From Tibeticola sediminis (lineage in GTDB: Bacteria > Pseudomonadota > Gammaproteobacteria > Burkholderiales > Burkholderiaceae_C), in contig NZ_RKQL01000005.1 in assembly GCF_003843835.1 (NCBI RefSeq), forward strand, positions 1 to 64,000: a DNA stretch of 64,000 bases, in the 5' to 3' direction. The stretch's first letter is position 1, and each line of letters opens with the position of its first letter. This document shows, piece after piece, positions 40,920 through 49,488 of this stretch. The notes under the pieces are model-generated. The model was not told the DNA's origin. It did not search any database and saw only the letters and a list, made by a program, of their open reading frames with translations. Position numbers and translations under genes: made by a program.

Positions 40920-41918
40920 TCAGCTTCGCTGATGGTGCACGTCCGTTGCACGCTGCCACTCGCCCGTCCAGGCGGCCAGTGCGTGCGACAGCGGGGTGTG
41001 GCTGGGTTGGGGCTGCAGGCCGAGCGCGGTGGCGGCGGCGTTGAGCGCAGCGAGCGGGTCGCGCGTGTCCAGCGCCGGCGCGTGGGTTTGCTTGGAGAGC
41101 TTTTCGCCGGCGGCGTTGCGCACCAGCGGGGTGTGCAGGTAGCGCGGCGTGGGCAGGGCGAGCGCGCGTTGCAGCAAGATCTGCCGCGGCGTGTTGTCGG
41201 CCAGGTCCTCGCCGCGCACCACATGGCTCACGCCCTGCAGCGCGTCGTCGACGACCACGGCCAGCTGGTAGGCCCAGAGCCCGTCGGCGCGGCGCAGCAC
41301 GAAGTCGCCGACGGTGGCCTCGACATCCTGGCTCTGCGCGCCCAGCCGCCGGTCGTGCCAGTGCACGGTGCTGCCTTCGATGCACGGGGGCGAAGGATCG
41401 AACGGGTTGTCGTGAACTCCTGAAATAGGAGCATCCAATGCGCACTTCACGCCGGCATACCCCGGTTTTTGCCTCAAAAAATCGGTACGCAGCCGCCAGG
41501 CTCGCGCGGCCGTGCCTGCGAGGCCACTGCGGCAGGTTCCGGGGTAGGGCACTTCGGCGTGACGCGGCCAGGCGATGCCGCGCGCAGCCCAGGCGGCCTC
41601 GATCGCGCGGCGCGTGCACGCGCAGGGATAGGCCAGACCCGCGTCGATGAGCGCATCGAGCGCGCGCTGGTAGATCGCCCCACGGCGCGACTGCCACAGC
41701 GGCGGCGCGTCGGGCTGCAGGCCGCAGTCGGCGAGCTGTTGCAGGATGAGCCGGTCGGCACCGGGCACGCAGCGCGGCGTGTCCACGTCTTCGATGCGCA
41801 CCAGCCACTGCCCGCCGTGCGCGCGCGCATCGAGCCAGCTGGCCAGCGCTGCGACCAGCGAGCCCGCGTGCAGCGGCCCGGTGGGGGAAGGGGCAAAGCG
41901 GCCGACGTAGCCTGCCAT
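40920..41918 (-). CDS. gluQ: Glutamyl-Q tRNA(Asp) synthetase, with repeat-derived insertion
   Basis: GluRS paralogue lacking the anticodon-binding domain, which adds glutamate to queuosine in tRNA-Asp. 332 residues. Seen: [20 protein letters not shown] (HIGH-like), [10 protein letters not shown], zinc ligands CACT and [24 protein letters not shown], and the KLSKQ motif. Residues ~146-169 are encoded by a copy of the 65-bp dispersed repeat. They lie between RLRT and the VHWHDRRLG segment, where family members have a short loop. The frame is kept and all catalytic motifs remain, so the enzyme is probably active. Confidence 0.9.
   Translation of the reverse strand: MAGYVGRFAPSPTGPLHAGSLVAALASWLDARAHGGQWLVRIEDVDTPRCVPGADRLILQQLADCGLQPDAPPLWQSRRGAIYQRALDALIDAGLAYPCACTRRAIEAAWAARGIAWPRHAEVPYPGTCRSGLAGTAARAWRLRTDFLRQKPGYAGVKCALDAPISGVHDNPFDPSPPCIEGSTVHWHDRRLGAQSQDVEATVGDFVLRRADGLWAYQLAVVVDDALQGVSHVVRGEDLADNTPRQILLQRALALPTPRYLHTPLVRNAAGEKLSKQTHAPALDTRDPLAALNAAATALGLQPQPSHTPLSHALAAWTGEWQRATDVHHQRS
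41413..41482 (-). repeat. Hairpin-ended 65-bp repeat inside gluQ
   Basis: On the minus strand it runs ATTTTTTGAGGCAAAAACCG, then GTATGCCGGCGTGAAG, and ends GGATGCTCCTATTTCAGGAG. Hairpin arms are CTCCT and AGGAG. It is in frame with gluQ and adds about 23 residues. This is the copy whose left end looks most like the TTTTTGAGGCAAAA ends of repeats I recall from Comamonadaceae intergenic regions. Confidence 0.7.
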
Positions 41919-41936
41919 CGTGCGCCGATGCGCCTC

Positions 41937-42983
41937 TCAAAGCACCGCAAGCGCGAGGCTCAGACCCGAGATGAACGCGTCTTCGACCCGGTGGCCCAAG
42001 CACCAGTCGCCGCAGGCACCGAGGCCGCTCTTCGCGTCCCAGAGATGCGACTGTCCCAGCGGCTGGAGGGTTTTTGCATAGCGCCAGCGGTGCACGGCGC
42101 TGTGGCCCGGCGTTGCGCGGATGCCGGTGATTTCGGCAAACGCGCGCTGCAGCTTGGCTTCGACGCGCGCGGGTTCATCCTCGAGGTGCTCGTGCGACCA
42201 CGCGGCGCTGGCTTGCACGGTCCAGCGCTCGATCGGCGCGCGCTGCGGTTTGGACGATTCGCGCGCGAGCCAGGCCACGCGGTGGTGCGTGCTGCGCGCG
42301 GCATTCCACTGCGGCCCGAGCGTGCCCAGCCCCGGCTGCATCGCATTGGGGAAGGCGACCATCAGCGTCCAGCACGGCGCGAGCTTCACTTCGTGCAGGC
42401 CCAGCAGCGGCTTGGGCGCGAGCGCCGAGGCGTCGAGCAAGGCGGCCGCTTGCGGCGCGGGCAGGGCGAGTAGCACCGCGTCGTAGCCCCCGTGCACATG
42501 CACGATGCCGCCGGGCGCTTCGGTATGCAGCTGCCAGCGCCACCGGTCGATGGCGTCGCGCTCGATGCGGTCTACGCGCGTGCGGGTCAGCAGCGCCGAC
42601 CCCAAGGGCTGGCCCCAAGCCCGCGGCAGCGCATTCATGCCGGGCACGGGCACGAGATGCGGCTCGCGCGGTGGCGGCGCCGCTTCGAGCACATGGCCGA
42701 GGGCGTCGAGCACCCGCACGCTGCTGGCGCTCCACGGGCGCACGAGGCCGGGCACGGTTTCGAGCGCGCGCGCGAATCGGAGGTCGCGCACGGTGAAGTA
42801 CTGCGCGCCGTGATCGAAGCCGCCGAGCGGCGTCTCGCGCGTGGCCATGCGCCCGCCCGCGCCCGGGCTCTTCTCGAACACCGTCACGCGATGGCCGGCC
42901 TGCAGCAGCGTGCGTGCGCAGGCCACGCCGGCCATGCCGGCGCCGACGATGGCGTAGTGACGGGGCGTTTGGGTGCGGCTCAT
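41937..42983 (-). CDS. NAD(P)/FAD-dependent oxidoreductase (renalase-like)
   Basis: Flavoprotein of 348 residues. The dinucleotide motif YAIVGAGMAGVACARTLLQAG is at the very N-terminus, followed by VFEKSPGAGGRMATRE and FDHGAQYFTVRD, a pattern typical of the bacterial renalase / amine-oxidase-like group. The C-terminal FAD contact is GACGDWCLGHRVEDAFISG. The substrate is not evident. The start MSRTQ at 42983 replaces a longer out-of-family extension. It begins 18 bp upstream of gluQ on the same strand. Confidence 0.85.
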   Translation of the reverse strand: MSRTQTPRHYAIVGAGMAGVACARTLLQAGHRVTVFEKSPGAGGRMATRETPLGGFDHGAQYFTVRDLRFARALETVPGLVRPWSASSVRVLDALGHVLEAAPPPREPHLVPVPGMNALPRAWGQPLGSALLTRTRVDRIERDAIDRWRWQLHTEAPGGIVHVHGGYDAVLLALPAPQAAALLDASALAPKPLLGLHEVKLAPCWTLMVAFPNAMQPGLGTLGPQWNAARSTHHRVAWLARESSKPQRAPIERWTVQASAAWSHEHLEDEPARVEAKLQRAFAEITGIRATPGHSAVHRWRYAKTLQPLGQSHLWDAKSGLGACGDWCLGHRVEDAFISGLSLALAVL

Positions 42984-43059
42984 GGGGGCTCCGGTGGCGT
43001 GGGCGATAGGGTTGTGCGCCACGGACTCTACACCCATGACACGGAGATGACGGACGTGC

Positions 43060-43992
43060 TCAGCGTTGCCCCAGCAGCGCCTGGCAGGTGGCGGCGTTTT
43101 CCAGCCGGTCGAGCCACCATTGCAGGGCTGGGCCGGGCCGCTGGCGCTCAGGCGCGCGCCAGACTGCGTGCAGCAGCGCGGCGCGCGCGGGCCGCTCCAG
43201 CGCGCAGGCGACCAGCCCACCGCTTTGCAGATGCGGCCGCGCCAGGGGCTCGGGCAGATAGCCCGCGCCGAGTCCGCGCAGCTGCGCCTGCAGCTTGGTG
43301 GCCATGTCGGGCACGGTGAAGACATCCTGCCCAGGCAGCAGGCCCAGGTGCAGCGCGCGGCGGTGCAAGGCGCTGTCGGCTACGGCCACCGCACGGTGGG
43401 CGCGCAGGTCGGCATCGGTCAGGGGCCGGCCAAGCTGCGCGAGTGGGTGGTGCGGCGCGACCGCGAACACGAACGCCAGCGTCCCCAGTGGCCGGTGCGG
43501 CAGGCCCTCGGGTAGCCCGGCTTCGAGCGTGACGCCCAGGGCGAGGTCGGCCCGGCCGCTCGTCAGTGCTTCCAGCGTGCCCGAGAGGGTGGTGTGCAGC
43601 AGCCGCAGTCGGGTGGGCGGCTGGCCCGCAAGGAAGGCCTCGCACAGGTCGAGCAGGGTGGCACGGTCGATCACGCTGTCCGCTGCGATGGTGAGCTGCG
43701 CCTCCCAGCCGGTGGCCACCCGGCGCACCCGCTGCGCGATGGCGTCGAGATCCTCGAGGACGCGCGCGCCCTCGCGCAGCAGCTCGCGCGCGGCGGCGGT
43801 GGGCACGGCCTGGCGGCGGCTACGGTCGAACAAGAGCACGTCGAGCGCATCCTCGATGCGCCGCACGCGATAGGTCAGTGCGCTCGGCGCCAGGCCCAGC
43901 TCACGCGCGGCCGCGGCAAAGCTGCCGCTGCGCGCCACCCGCTCGATCAGCCCAAGCGCTTCCGGGCTCAAGACATCGCGAGCGTTTTGCAT
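43060..43992 (-). CDS. LysR-family transcriptional regulator
   Basis: DNA-binding regulator of 310 residues. The N-terminal winged helix-turn-helix (residues ~8-66: ALGLIERVARSGSFAAAARE, LAPSALTYRVRRIEDALDV) is followed by a periplasmic-binding-like effector domain (~90-300). It is divergent from the pirin and flavodoxin genes, a pairing in which LysR proteins usually activate the neighbour. A TTCA-N9-TGAA dyad lies just upstream of its start, but a MITE now separates that dyad from the pirin gene. Confidence 0.9.
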   Translation of the reverse strand: MQNARDVLSPEALGLIERVARSGSFAAAARELGLAPSALTYRVRRIEDALDVLLFDRSRRQAVPTAAARELLREGARVLEDLDAIAQRVRRVATGWEAQLTIAADSVIDRATLLDLCEAFLAGQPPTRLRLLHTTLSGTLEALTSGRADLALGVTLEAGLPEGLPHRPLGTLAFVFAVAPHHPLAQLGRPLTDADLRAHRAVAVADSALHRRALHLGLLPGQDVFTVPDMATKLQAQLRGLGAGYLPEPLARPHLQSGGLVACALERPARAALLHAVWRAPERQRPGPALQWWLDRLENAATCQALLGQR

Positions 43993-44001
43993 GGTGCGGG
44001 C

Positions 44002-44024
44002 TGAATGATTCAGAAAAATTGAAT
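44002..44024. promoter_or_regulatory. Candidate LysR operator
   Basis: The sequence holds ATTCA, seven bases, TGAAT (44008-44024), a T-N11-A type dyad. It is immediately preceded by TGAAT, which makes a second overlapping dyad TGAAT-G-ATTCA (44002-44012). It lies 10-32 bp upstream of the LysR start. A TACATT at 44068-44073 could be the -10 of a promoter firing towards the pirin gene and into MITE copy D. Confidence 0.5.
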
Positions 44025-44081
44025 AATGCCATCAAATCAACCGCCATGTTTTTGCACGAAAGGCGCCTACATTGGCGTGAC

Positions 44082-44316
44082 CCTAAATCCGGCAGTTGAC
44101 CGCTACTCGCGAAAAGCAAGATGTTGATGTTTCGACAATTCTCGGTGCGCAGGCTGTTCACCGTTTGGGTGAGCGCTGCGCACCCGTTCGAGCCGCCCTC
44201 GAGCGCGGGGGCGGCGTTGCAAATCCTCGCCATGGCACGCGCCATGGCTGTGGTTTGCGCCTTGCCCGCGCGCCCGATGACGACCCGCCCGGGCGCGCCC
44301 AACTGCCGGATTTAGG
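44082..44316 (+). mobile_element. MITE-like 235-bp element, copy D (reference copy)
   Basis: Complete, 235 bp, bounded by the exact 17-bp terminal inverted repeats CCTAAATCCGGCAGTTG and CAACTGCCGGATTTAGG, and flanked by a perfect 5-bp target duplication GTGAC (44077-44081 and 44317-44321). It carries no transposase. A 64-codon open frame (ATG 44121 to TAG in the right terminal repeat) is shared by all complete copies, but most base differences among copies change the amino acid. It ends 24 bp before the pirin start. Confidence 0.92.
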
Positions 44317-44340
44317 GTGACTGAACGACGGAGGTGCCCG

Positions 44341-45039
44341 ATGCTGACCATTCGCCCCGCAGCCGATCGTGGTCACGCCGATCATGGCTGGCTGCAGTCC
44401 TGGCACAGTTTTTCGTTTGCCGACTACCACGACCCGGCGCACATGGGTTGGGGCAACTTGCGCGTGATCAACGAGGACTTCATCGCGCCGCGCGCGGGCT
44501 TTCCGATGCACGGCCACCGCGACATGGAGATCGTGACCTATCTGCTCAGCGGGCGTCTCGCGCACCAGGACAGCATGGGCCATGCCGTATCCATCGCCCC
44601 CGGCGAGGTGCAGCGCATGAGCGCAGGCCGTGGCGTGATGCACAGCGAGTTCAGCGCCAGCGACGACACCACCCATCTGCTGCAGATCTGGATCCAGCCC
44701 AATGTCCGCGGCATTGCACCCGAGTACGAGCAGCGCGCGTTTGCCGATGCTGAGAAGCGCGGCCGCTTGTGCGCCATCGCGACCCCGAATGGCGCCGACG
44801 GTTCGCTGCGCATGCACGCCGACGCGCGGCTCTATGCCGGATGGTTTGACGGCCCGGAAACCACCACGCTCGCGCTCGACCCGGCACGCAAGGCCTATGT
44901 GCACCTGGTGCGCGGCGCGCTGCGTGTCAACGGCCGGGCCTTGCAGGGCGGTGACGCCGCGCTGCTGCACGGCGAAAGCCGCCTGAGCCTCGACGCCGGG
45001 CAAGACGCCGAGGTGCTGGTGTTCGACCTCGCGCCTTGA
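44341..45039 (+). CDS. Pirin family protein
   Basis: Bicupin of 232 residues. The N-terminal cupin has the metal-binding set HSFSFADYHDPAHMGWGNLR, FPMHGHRDMEIVTYLLSG and GVMHSEFSA (His and Glu ligands). The C-terminal cupin is shorter and lacks most ligands. Bacterial pirins of this type act as quercetinase-like dioxygenases or redox modulators, but the role here is unknown. The start ATG 44341 has CGGAGG at 44329-44334. The promoter must lie inside or beyond MITE copy D because only 24 bp separate them. Confidence 0.9.
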   Translation: MLTIRPAADRGHADHGWLQSWHSFSFADYHDPAHMGWGNLRVINEDFIAPRAGFPMHGHRDMEIVTYLLSGRLAHQDSMGHAVSIAPGEVQRMSAGRGVMHSEFSASDDTTHLLQIWIQPNVRGIAPEYEQRAFADAEKRGRLCAIATPNGADGSLRMHADARLYAGWFDGPETTTLALDPARKAYVHLVRGALRVNGRALQGGDAALLHGESRLSLDAGQDAEVLVFDLAP

Positions 45040-45104
45040 CAGCGCGCCCGCGTTGCCCCAAGTTTTTGTTTTCCCAACCCCTCAAACCCAACAGGAGGAC
45101 TTCC

Positions 45105-45668
45105 ATGAACCCCGCAAAGATCTGCATCGTGTTTCACTCGGGCTATGGCCACACGCTGCGCATGGCGCAGGCCGTGGCCGAAGGCGCAGACGCCGAGCTC
45201 TTGCCCATCGACGCGGACGGCAACCAGCCCGAGGGCTGCTGGGAGCGGTTGGCCGCGGCCGACGCCATCATCTTCGGCAGCCCGACCTACATGGGCGGGC
45301 CGAGCTGGCAGTTCAAGAAGTTTGCCGACGCCAGCAGCAAGGTCTGGTTCACCCAGGGCTGGAAGGACAAGCTGTTTGCGGGCTTCACCAACAGCGCAAC
45401 GATGAATGGCGACAAGCTCTCGACGCTGCACTATTTCTTCACGCTGGCCATGCAGCACAGCGGGTTGTGGGTGGGCACGGGCATGATGCCGAGCAACACC
45501 AAGGCCGCGCAGCGCAACGACCTCAACTACGTCGGCTCCTTCAGCGGGGCGATGGCGCAAAGCCCGTCGGATGCATCGCCCGCCGAAATGCTGCCCGGTG
45601 ACTTGGAGACCGCGCGCCAGTTCGGCGCGCGCGTGGCGCAGGCGGCGCGGCGGCTCAAGAGTGCTTGA
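45105..45668 (+). CDS. Flavodoxin-fold NAD(P)H-dependent FMN reductase (WrbA-like)
   Basis: FMN-binding oxidoreductase of 187 residues. IVFHSGYGHTLRMAQAVAEG is the phosphate-binding loop, FGSPTYMGGPSWQFKKFAD the isoalloxazine-binding segment, and KDKLFAGFTNSATMNGDKL a WrbA-like stretch. It may reduce quinones. The start ATG 45105 has AGGAGG upstream. It follows the pirin gene by 65 bp and probably belongs to the same LysR-controlled unit. Confidence 0.87.
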   Translation: MNPAKICIVFHSGYGHTLRMAQAVAEGADAELLPIDADGNQPEGCWERLAAADAIIFGSPTYMGGPSWQFKKFADASSKVWFTQGWKDKLFAGFTNSATMNGDKLSTLHYFFTLAMQHSGLWVGTGMMPSNTKAAQRNDLNYVGSFSGAMAQSPSDASPAEMLPGDLETARQFGARVAQAARRLKSA

Positions 45669-45798
45669 AGCCCTCTCTCCCCGCGGAAAAATGGCGCTCG
45701 TGTGCTCCTATTTTTGAACTCTTGACGGCGGCTGCCGGGGTGTGGCGCGGGGCCTGTGGGGGTGGGGGTCACGTCGGCGGCTCCCTACAATGGCCCGC

Positions 45799-48700
45799 AT
45801 GTTCGTTCATCTGCGCCTTCATACCGAGTTTTCCGTCGTCGACGGCACCTGCCGCATCGACGACGTGGTGGCCGCTGCCGCCGCCGACGGCCAGCCGGCG
45901 CTGGCCATCACCGACCTCAACAACCTGTTTGGGGCGATCAAGTTCTACAAGGCCGCGCGGGGCAAAGGCGTCAAGCCCATCATCGGCTGCGAAGTCGTCA
46001 TCGAAGGGCCGGCAGGCACGCCCGAGGCGCTGGGTCGCATGCTGCTGCTGGTGCAAAACCACCAGGGTTACCTGAACCTCTGCGAGCTGCTGGCACGGGC
46101 CTGGACGCAAAACGTGCAGCGCACGCAGGCGGTGCTGCGCCTGGCGTGGCTGCGCGAGTTGTCCGAGGGGCTGATCCTGCTCTCGGGCGCGCAGGCCGGC
46201 CCGGTGGGACAGGCGTTGCTGCAGGGCGACGAGGCGCGCGCGGCCGACCTCGCACTGCAATTCGCCGCCTGGTTCCCGCACCGCTTTTATCTCGAACTGC
46301 AACGCGCCGGCCGGGCCGACGATGAAGCGCATGTGCTCGCCGCGGTGCAACTGGCCGCGCGGCTCAAGCTGCCGGTGGTCGCCACGCACCCGGTGCAGTT
46401 CCTCGAACCCGACGACTATGAAGCGCATGAGGCGCGGGTCTGCATCGCCGAAGGCGAGATGCTCGCCAACCCGCGCCGCGTGCGGCGTTTCACGACCGAG
46501 CAGTATTTCAAGCGCCGCGCCGCGATGGAGGCCTTGTTTGCGGATCTGCCCTCGGCGCTCGCCAACAGCGTGGCGATTGCCGAGCGCTGCAGCCTCACGC
46601 TCACGCTGGGCAAGCCGCGGCTGCCGGATTTTCCGATTCCGCCGGTCAACGGGCGCACGCTGTCGATCGACGAGTATTTCCGCCATGTGAGCTACGAGGG
46701 GCTCGAAGCGCGCCTGGTGCAGCGCTTCCCGAACCCCGCCGAGCGCGAGGCCGAGCGGCCCCGCTATGTGGAGCGGCTCGAGTTCGAGCTGCGCACCATC
46801 ATTCAGATGGGGTTTCCGGGCTACTTCCTCATCGTTGGCGACTTCATCCAGTGGGCCAAGACGCACGGCTGCCCGGTCGGTCCGGGTCGGGGCTCGGGCG
46901 CGGGCTCGCTGGTGGCCTACGCGCTGAAAATCACCGACCTCGACCCGCTGCAATACAAGCTGCTGTTCGAGCGCTTTCTCAACCCCGAGCGGGTCTCGAT
47001 GCCCGACTTCGACATCGACTTCTGCCAAGCGAACCGCGACCGCGTCATCGACTACGTCAAAGACAAATACGGCCGGGACGCGGTGAGCCAGATCGCCACC
47101 TTCGGCACCATGGCCGCACGCGCCGCCATTCGCGACGTGGGCCGCGTGCTCGACCTCTCCTATGGCTTTTGCGACGGGCTCTCCAAGCTCATCCCGAACA
47201 AGCCGGGCATGAGCGTGACGCTGCAGTACCCGCCGCAGCCCAAGAAGGAAGGCGACAAGAACAACTACGCGATCGAGATGGAGCCGGTGCTCGCCGAGCG
47301 CATCGAAAAAGAAGAGGACGTACGCACGTTGATCGAGCTCGCGCAAAAGCTCGAGGGCCTCACGCGCAACGTGGGCATGCACGCGGGCGGCGTGCTCATC
47401 GCGCCGGGCAAGCTCACCGATTTCTGCCCGCTCTACCAGCAGCCCGGCAGCGACTCGGCGGTCAGCCAGTACGACAAGGACGACGTCGAGGCCGTCGGCC
47501 TGGTGAAGTTCGACTTTCTGGGGCTGGCCACGCTCACCATTCTCGAGATCGCGCGCGACCTCATCCGCCGGCGCCACCCCGGTCAGGCTGATTTCGCCTT
47601 CGAGAACGTGCCGCTCGATGACCCGGCCACCTACCGGCTGTTCCAGGAAGGACGCACCGAGGCCGTGTTCCAGTTCGAAAGCCGCGGCATGCAAGGCATG
47701 TTGCGCGATGCCAAGCCCTCGCGGCTCGAAGACCTGATTGCGCTCAACGCGCTCTACCGACCCGGCCCGATGGACCTGATCCCGACCTTCGTCGCGCGCA
47801 AGCACGGCCGCGAGCCGGTGCAATACCCGCACCCGCTGGTCGAGCCCGTGCTCGCCGAGACCTACGGCATCATGGTCTATCAGGAGCAGGTGATGCAGAC
47901 CGCGCAGATCCTGGGCGGCTACTCGCTCGGCGGCGCCGACATGCTGCGCCGGGCGATGGGCAAGAAAAAGCCCGAGGAGATGGCGCAGCACCGCGAAATT
48001 TTCCGTGCCGGTGCGGCCAAGAACGGCATCAGCCAGGAGAAAGCCGACGAGGTCTTCGACCTCATGGAAAAGTTCGCCGGCTACGGCTTCAACAAGTCGC
48101 ATGCCGCCGCCTACTCGCTGCTGGCCTACCACACGGCCTGGCTCAAGGTGCATTACACCGCCGAGTTCTTCTGCGCCAACATGACGGTGGAGATGGACGA
48201 CACCGACAAGCTCAAGGTCTTGCTCGGTGACGCGCAAAGCTTTGGCCTGCGTTTCGAGCCGCCCGACGTCAACCTCGGCAGCTACCGCTTCGAGCCCGTC
48301 TCCGACACCGTCATCCGCTACGGCCTCGGCGCCGTCAAGGGCACGGGTCAGCAAGCCATCGAGGCCATCGTCGCCGCGCGCGAAGGCCGCGGCAGCGGCT
48401 ACTACGGCAGCGAAGCCGGCCCCTTCAAGAGCCTGTTCGACTTCTGCCGCCGCGTCGACCGCACCCGCGTGAACAAGCGCACCGTCGAAGCGCTCATCAA
48501 GGCTGGCGCCTTCGACGGCCTGCAGCGCAACCGCGCCGCACTGGTGGCCAGCATCGACCGCGCCTTCGACTACGCCGCCGCCTGCGAGGCCCATGCCAAC
48601 CAGGGCGGGCTGTTCGACATGCTCGAGGGCGACGGCCACGGCGCCAGCACGCAGGAACCCGAACTCGTCGAAGCCATCCCCTGGGACTTGCGCGCGCAGC

Positions 48701-49488
48701 TCGCCGCCGAAAAGACCGCCGTGGGTTTTTACCTCTCGGGCCATCTGTTCGACGCCGTCGAACGTGAAGTGCGCCGCTTCGTGCGCCGCAGCATCGCCGA
48801 AGCCTGCGCCGCCCGCGAAGCCGTGCGCGACCCCCGCAACGGGGGCGACGCCGTCCTGCTCGCGGGCATCGTCAGCGATTTGCGTGTGATCCAAGGCCAG
48901 CGCGGCCGGCTGGCGCTGTTCAAGCTCGACGACAAAAGCGCGGTCATCGACGCACGCGCCGATGACGCCTTGTTGCAGGCCCAGCGCAACCTCCTGCGCG
49001 ACGATGAGTTCGTCGTCGCCAGCGGCCGGCTGCAGCCCGACCGCTTCTCGGGCGGTTGGCAGTTGTCGGTTCAGCAGCTCTGGAGCTTGGCCGAGGCGCG
49101 TTGCCGCTTCGGCCGCTATCTGCGGGTGCTTGTGGGCGACCCTCCTCCGCGCGTGGCGGAACTGCTGGCGGCCTACGGCCCGCAGGCGCAGCCGGGTGCA
49201 ACCGACGATTTTTCAGCCGCAGACCCCTTGGGCGCGCCGTTCGAGACCGATGCGGACCGGGACGTCCCCATCGCTCCGCGCGGCCTGCCCGTGCGCCTGC
49301 GGGTCGAACGCCGCTGGGACGGGGCAGCGGACGCGACGGATGCCGCGGTTGCTCCTGAGGCCGATCTGGCCGGCGTGCGCTACGAGCTGGCGCTCGGGGA
49401 CGCCGCGCGCATCTTCCCGAGCGACGCAGCGCTCGCCGCCTGGTCCGCCCAGGCGCTCGAAGGCCAGGCCGAGGTGGTCTACGAATAG
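45799..49488 (+). CDS. dnaE: DNA polymerase III subunit alpha
   Basis: Replicative polymerase, about 1229 residues. The N-terminal PHP domain begins FVHLRLHTEFSVVDGTCRID. The palm has GPGRGSGAGSLVAYALKITD and the catalytic aspartates in MPDFDIDFCQANRDRVIDYV. The fingers have RPGPMDLIPTFVARKHGREP and GYGFNKSHAAAYSLLAYHTAWLK. A helix-hairpin-helix and an OB-fold domain follow in the last ~350 residues. ATG 45799 gives the usual N-terminus MFVHLRLHTEFS, and ATG 45790 is the alternative. A TACAAT (45786-45791) sits only seven bases before 45799, so if it is a -10 element the message would be leaderless. Confidence 0.95.
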   Translation: MFVHLRLHTEFSVVDGTCRIDDVVAAAAADGQPALAITDLNNLFGAIKFYKAARGKGVKPIIGCEVVIEGPAGTPEALGRMLLLVQNHQGYLNLCELLARAWTQNVQRTQAVLRLAWLRELSEGLILLSGAQAGPVGQALLQGDEARAADLALQFAAWFPHRFYLELQRAGRADDEAHVLAAVQLAARLKLPVVATHPVQFLEPDDYEAHEARVCIAEGEMLANPRRVRRFTTEQYFKRRAAMEALFADLPSALANSVAIAERCSLTLTLGKPRLPDFPIPPVNGRTLSIDEYFRHVSYEGLEARLVQRFPNPAEREAERPRYVERLEFELRTIIQMGFPGYFLIVGDFIQWAKTHGCPVGPGRGSGAGSLVAYALKITDLDPLQYKLLFERFLNPERVSMPDFDIDFCQANRDRVIDYVKDKYGRDAVSQIATFGTMAARAAIRDVGRVLDLSYGFCDGLSKLIPNKPGMSVTLQYPPQPKKEGDKNNYAIEMEPVLAERIEKEEDVRTLIELAQKLEGLTRNVGMHAGGVLIAPGKLTDFCPLYQQPGSDSAVSQYDKDDVEAVGLVKFDFLGLATLTILEIARDLIRRRHPGQADFAFENVPLDDPATYRLFQEGRTEAVFQFESRGMQGMLRDAKPSRLEDLIALNALYRPGPMDLIPTFVARKHGREPVQYPHPLVEPVLAETYGIMVYQEQVMQTAQILGGYSLGGADMLRRAMGKKKPEEMAQHREIFRAGAAKNGISQEKADEVFDLMEKFAGYGFNKSHAAAYSLLAYHTAWLKVHYTAEFFCANMTVEMDDTDKLKVLLGDAQSFGLRFEPPDVNLGSYRFEPVSDTVIRYGLGAVKGTGQQAIEAIVAAREGRGSGYYGSEAGPFKSLFDFCRRVDRTRVNKRTVEALIKAGAFDGLQRNRAALVASIDRAFDYAAACEAHANQGGLFDMLEGDGHGASTQEPELVEAIPWDLRAQLAAEKTAVGFYLSGHLFDAVEREVRRFVRRSIAEACAAREAVRDPRNGGDAVLLAGIVSDLRVIQGQRGRLALFKLDDKSAVIDARADDALLQAQRNLLRDDEFVVASGRLQPDRFSGGWQLSVQQLWSLAEARCRFGRYLRVLVGDPPPRVAELLAAYGPQAQPGATDDFSAADPLGAPFETDADRDVPIAPRGLPVRLRVERRWDGAADATDAAVAPEADLAGVRYELALGDAARIFPSDAALAAWSAQALEGQAEVVYE

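Noticed and set aside
44121-44315. 64-codon open frame inside the MITE as a real small gene
   Set aside because: Differences between copies mostly change amino acids, there is no conserved ribosome-binding site, and the stop lies in the terminal repeat.
45687-45722. A further 65-bp repeat copy between the flavodoxin gene and dnaE
   Set aside because: GTGCTCCTATTTTTGAAC resembles the hairpin part, but the left half and the pairing arm are missing; too little to call.
45769-48894. A 1041-codon open frame antisense to dnaE
   Set aside because: Low-complexity Ala/Val/Arg/His composition without motifs, entirely opposite a clear dnaE.
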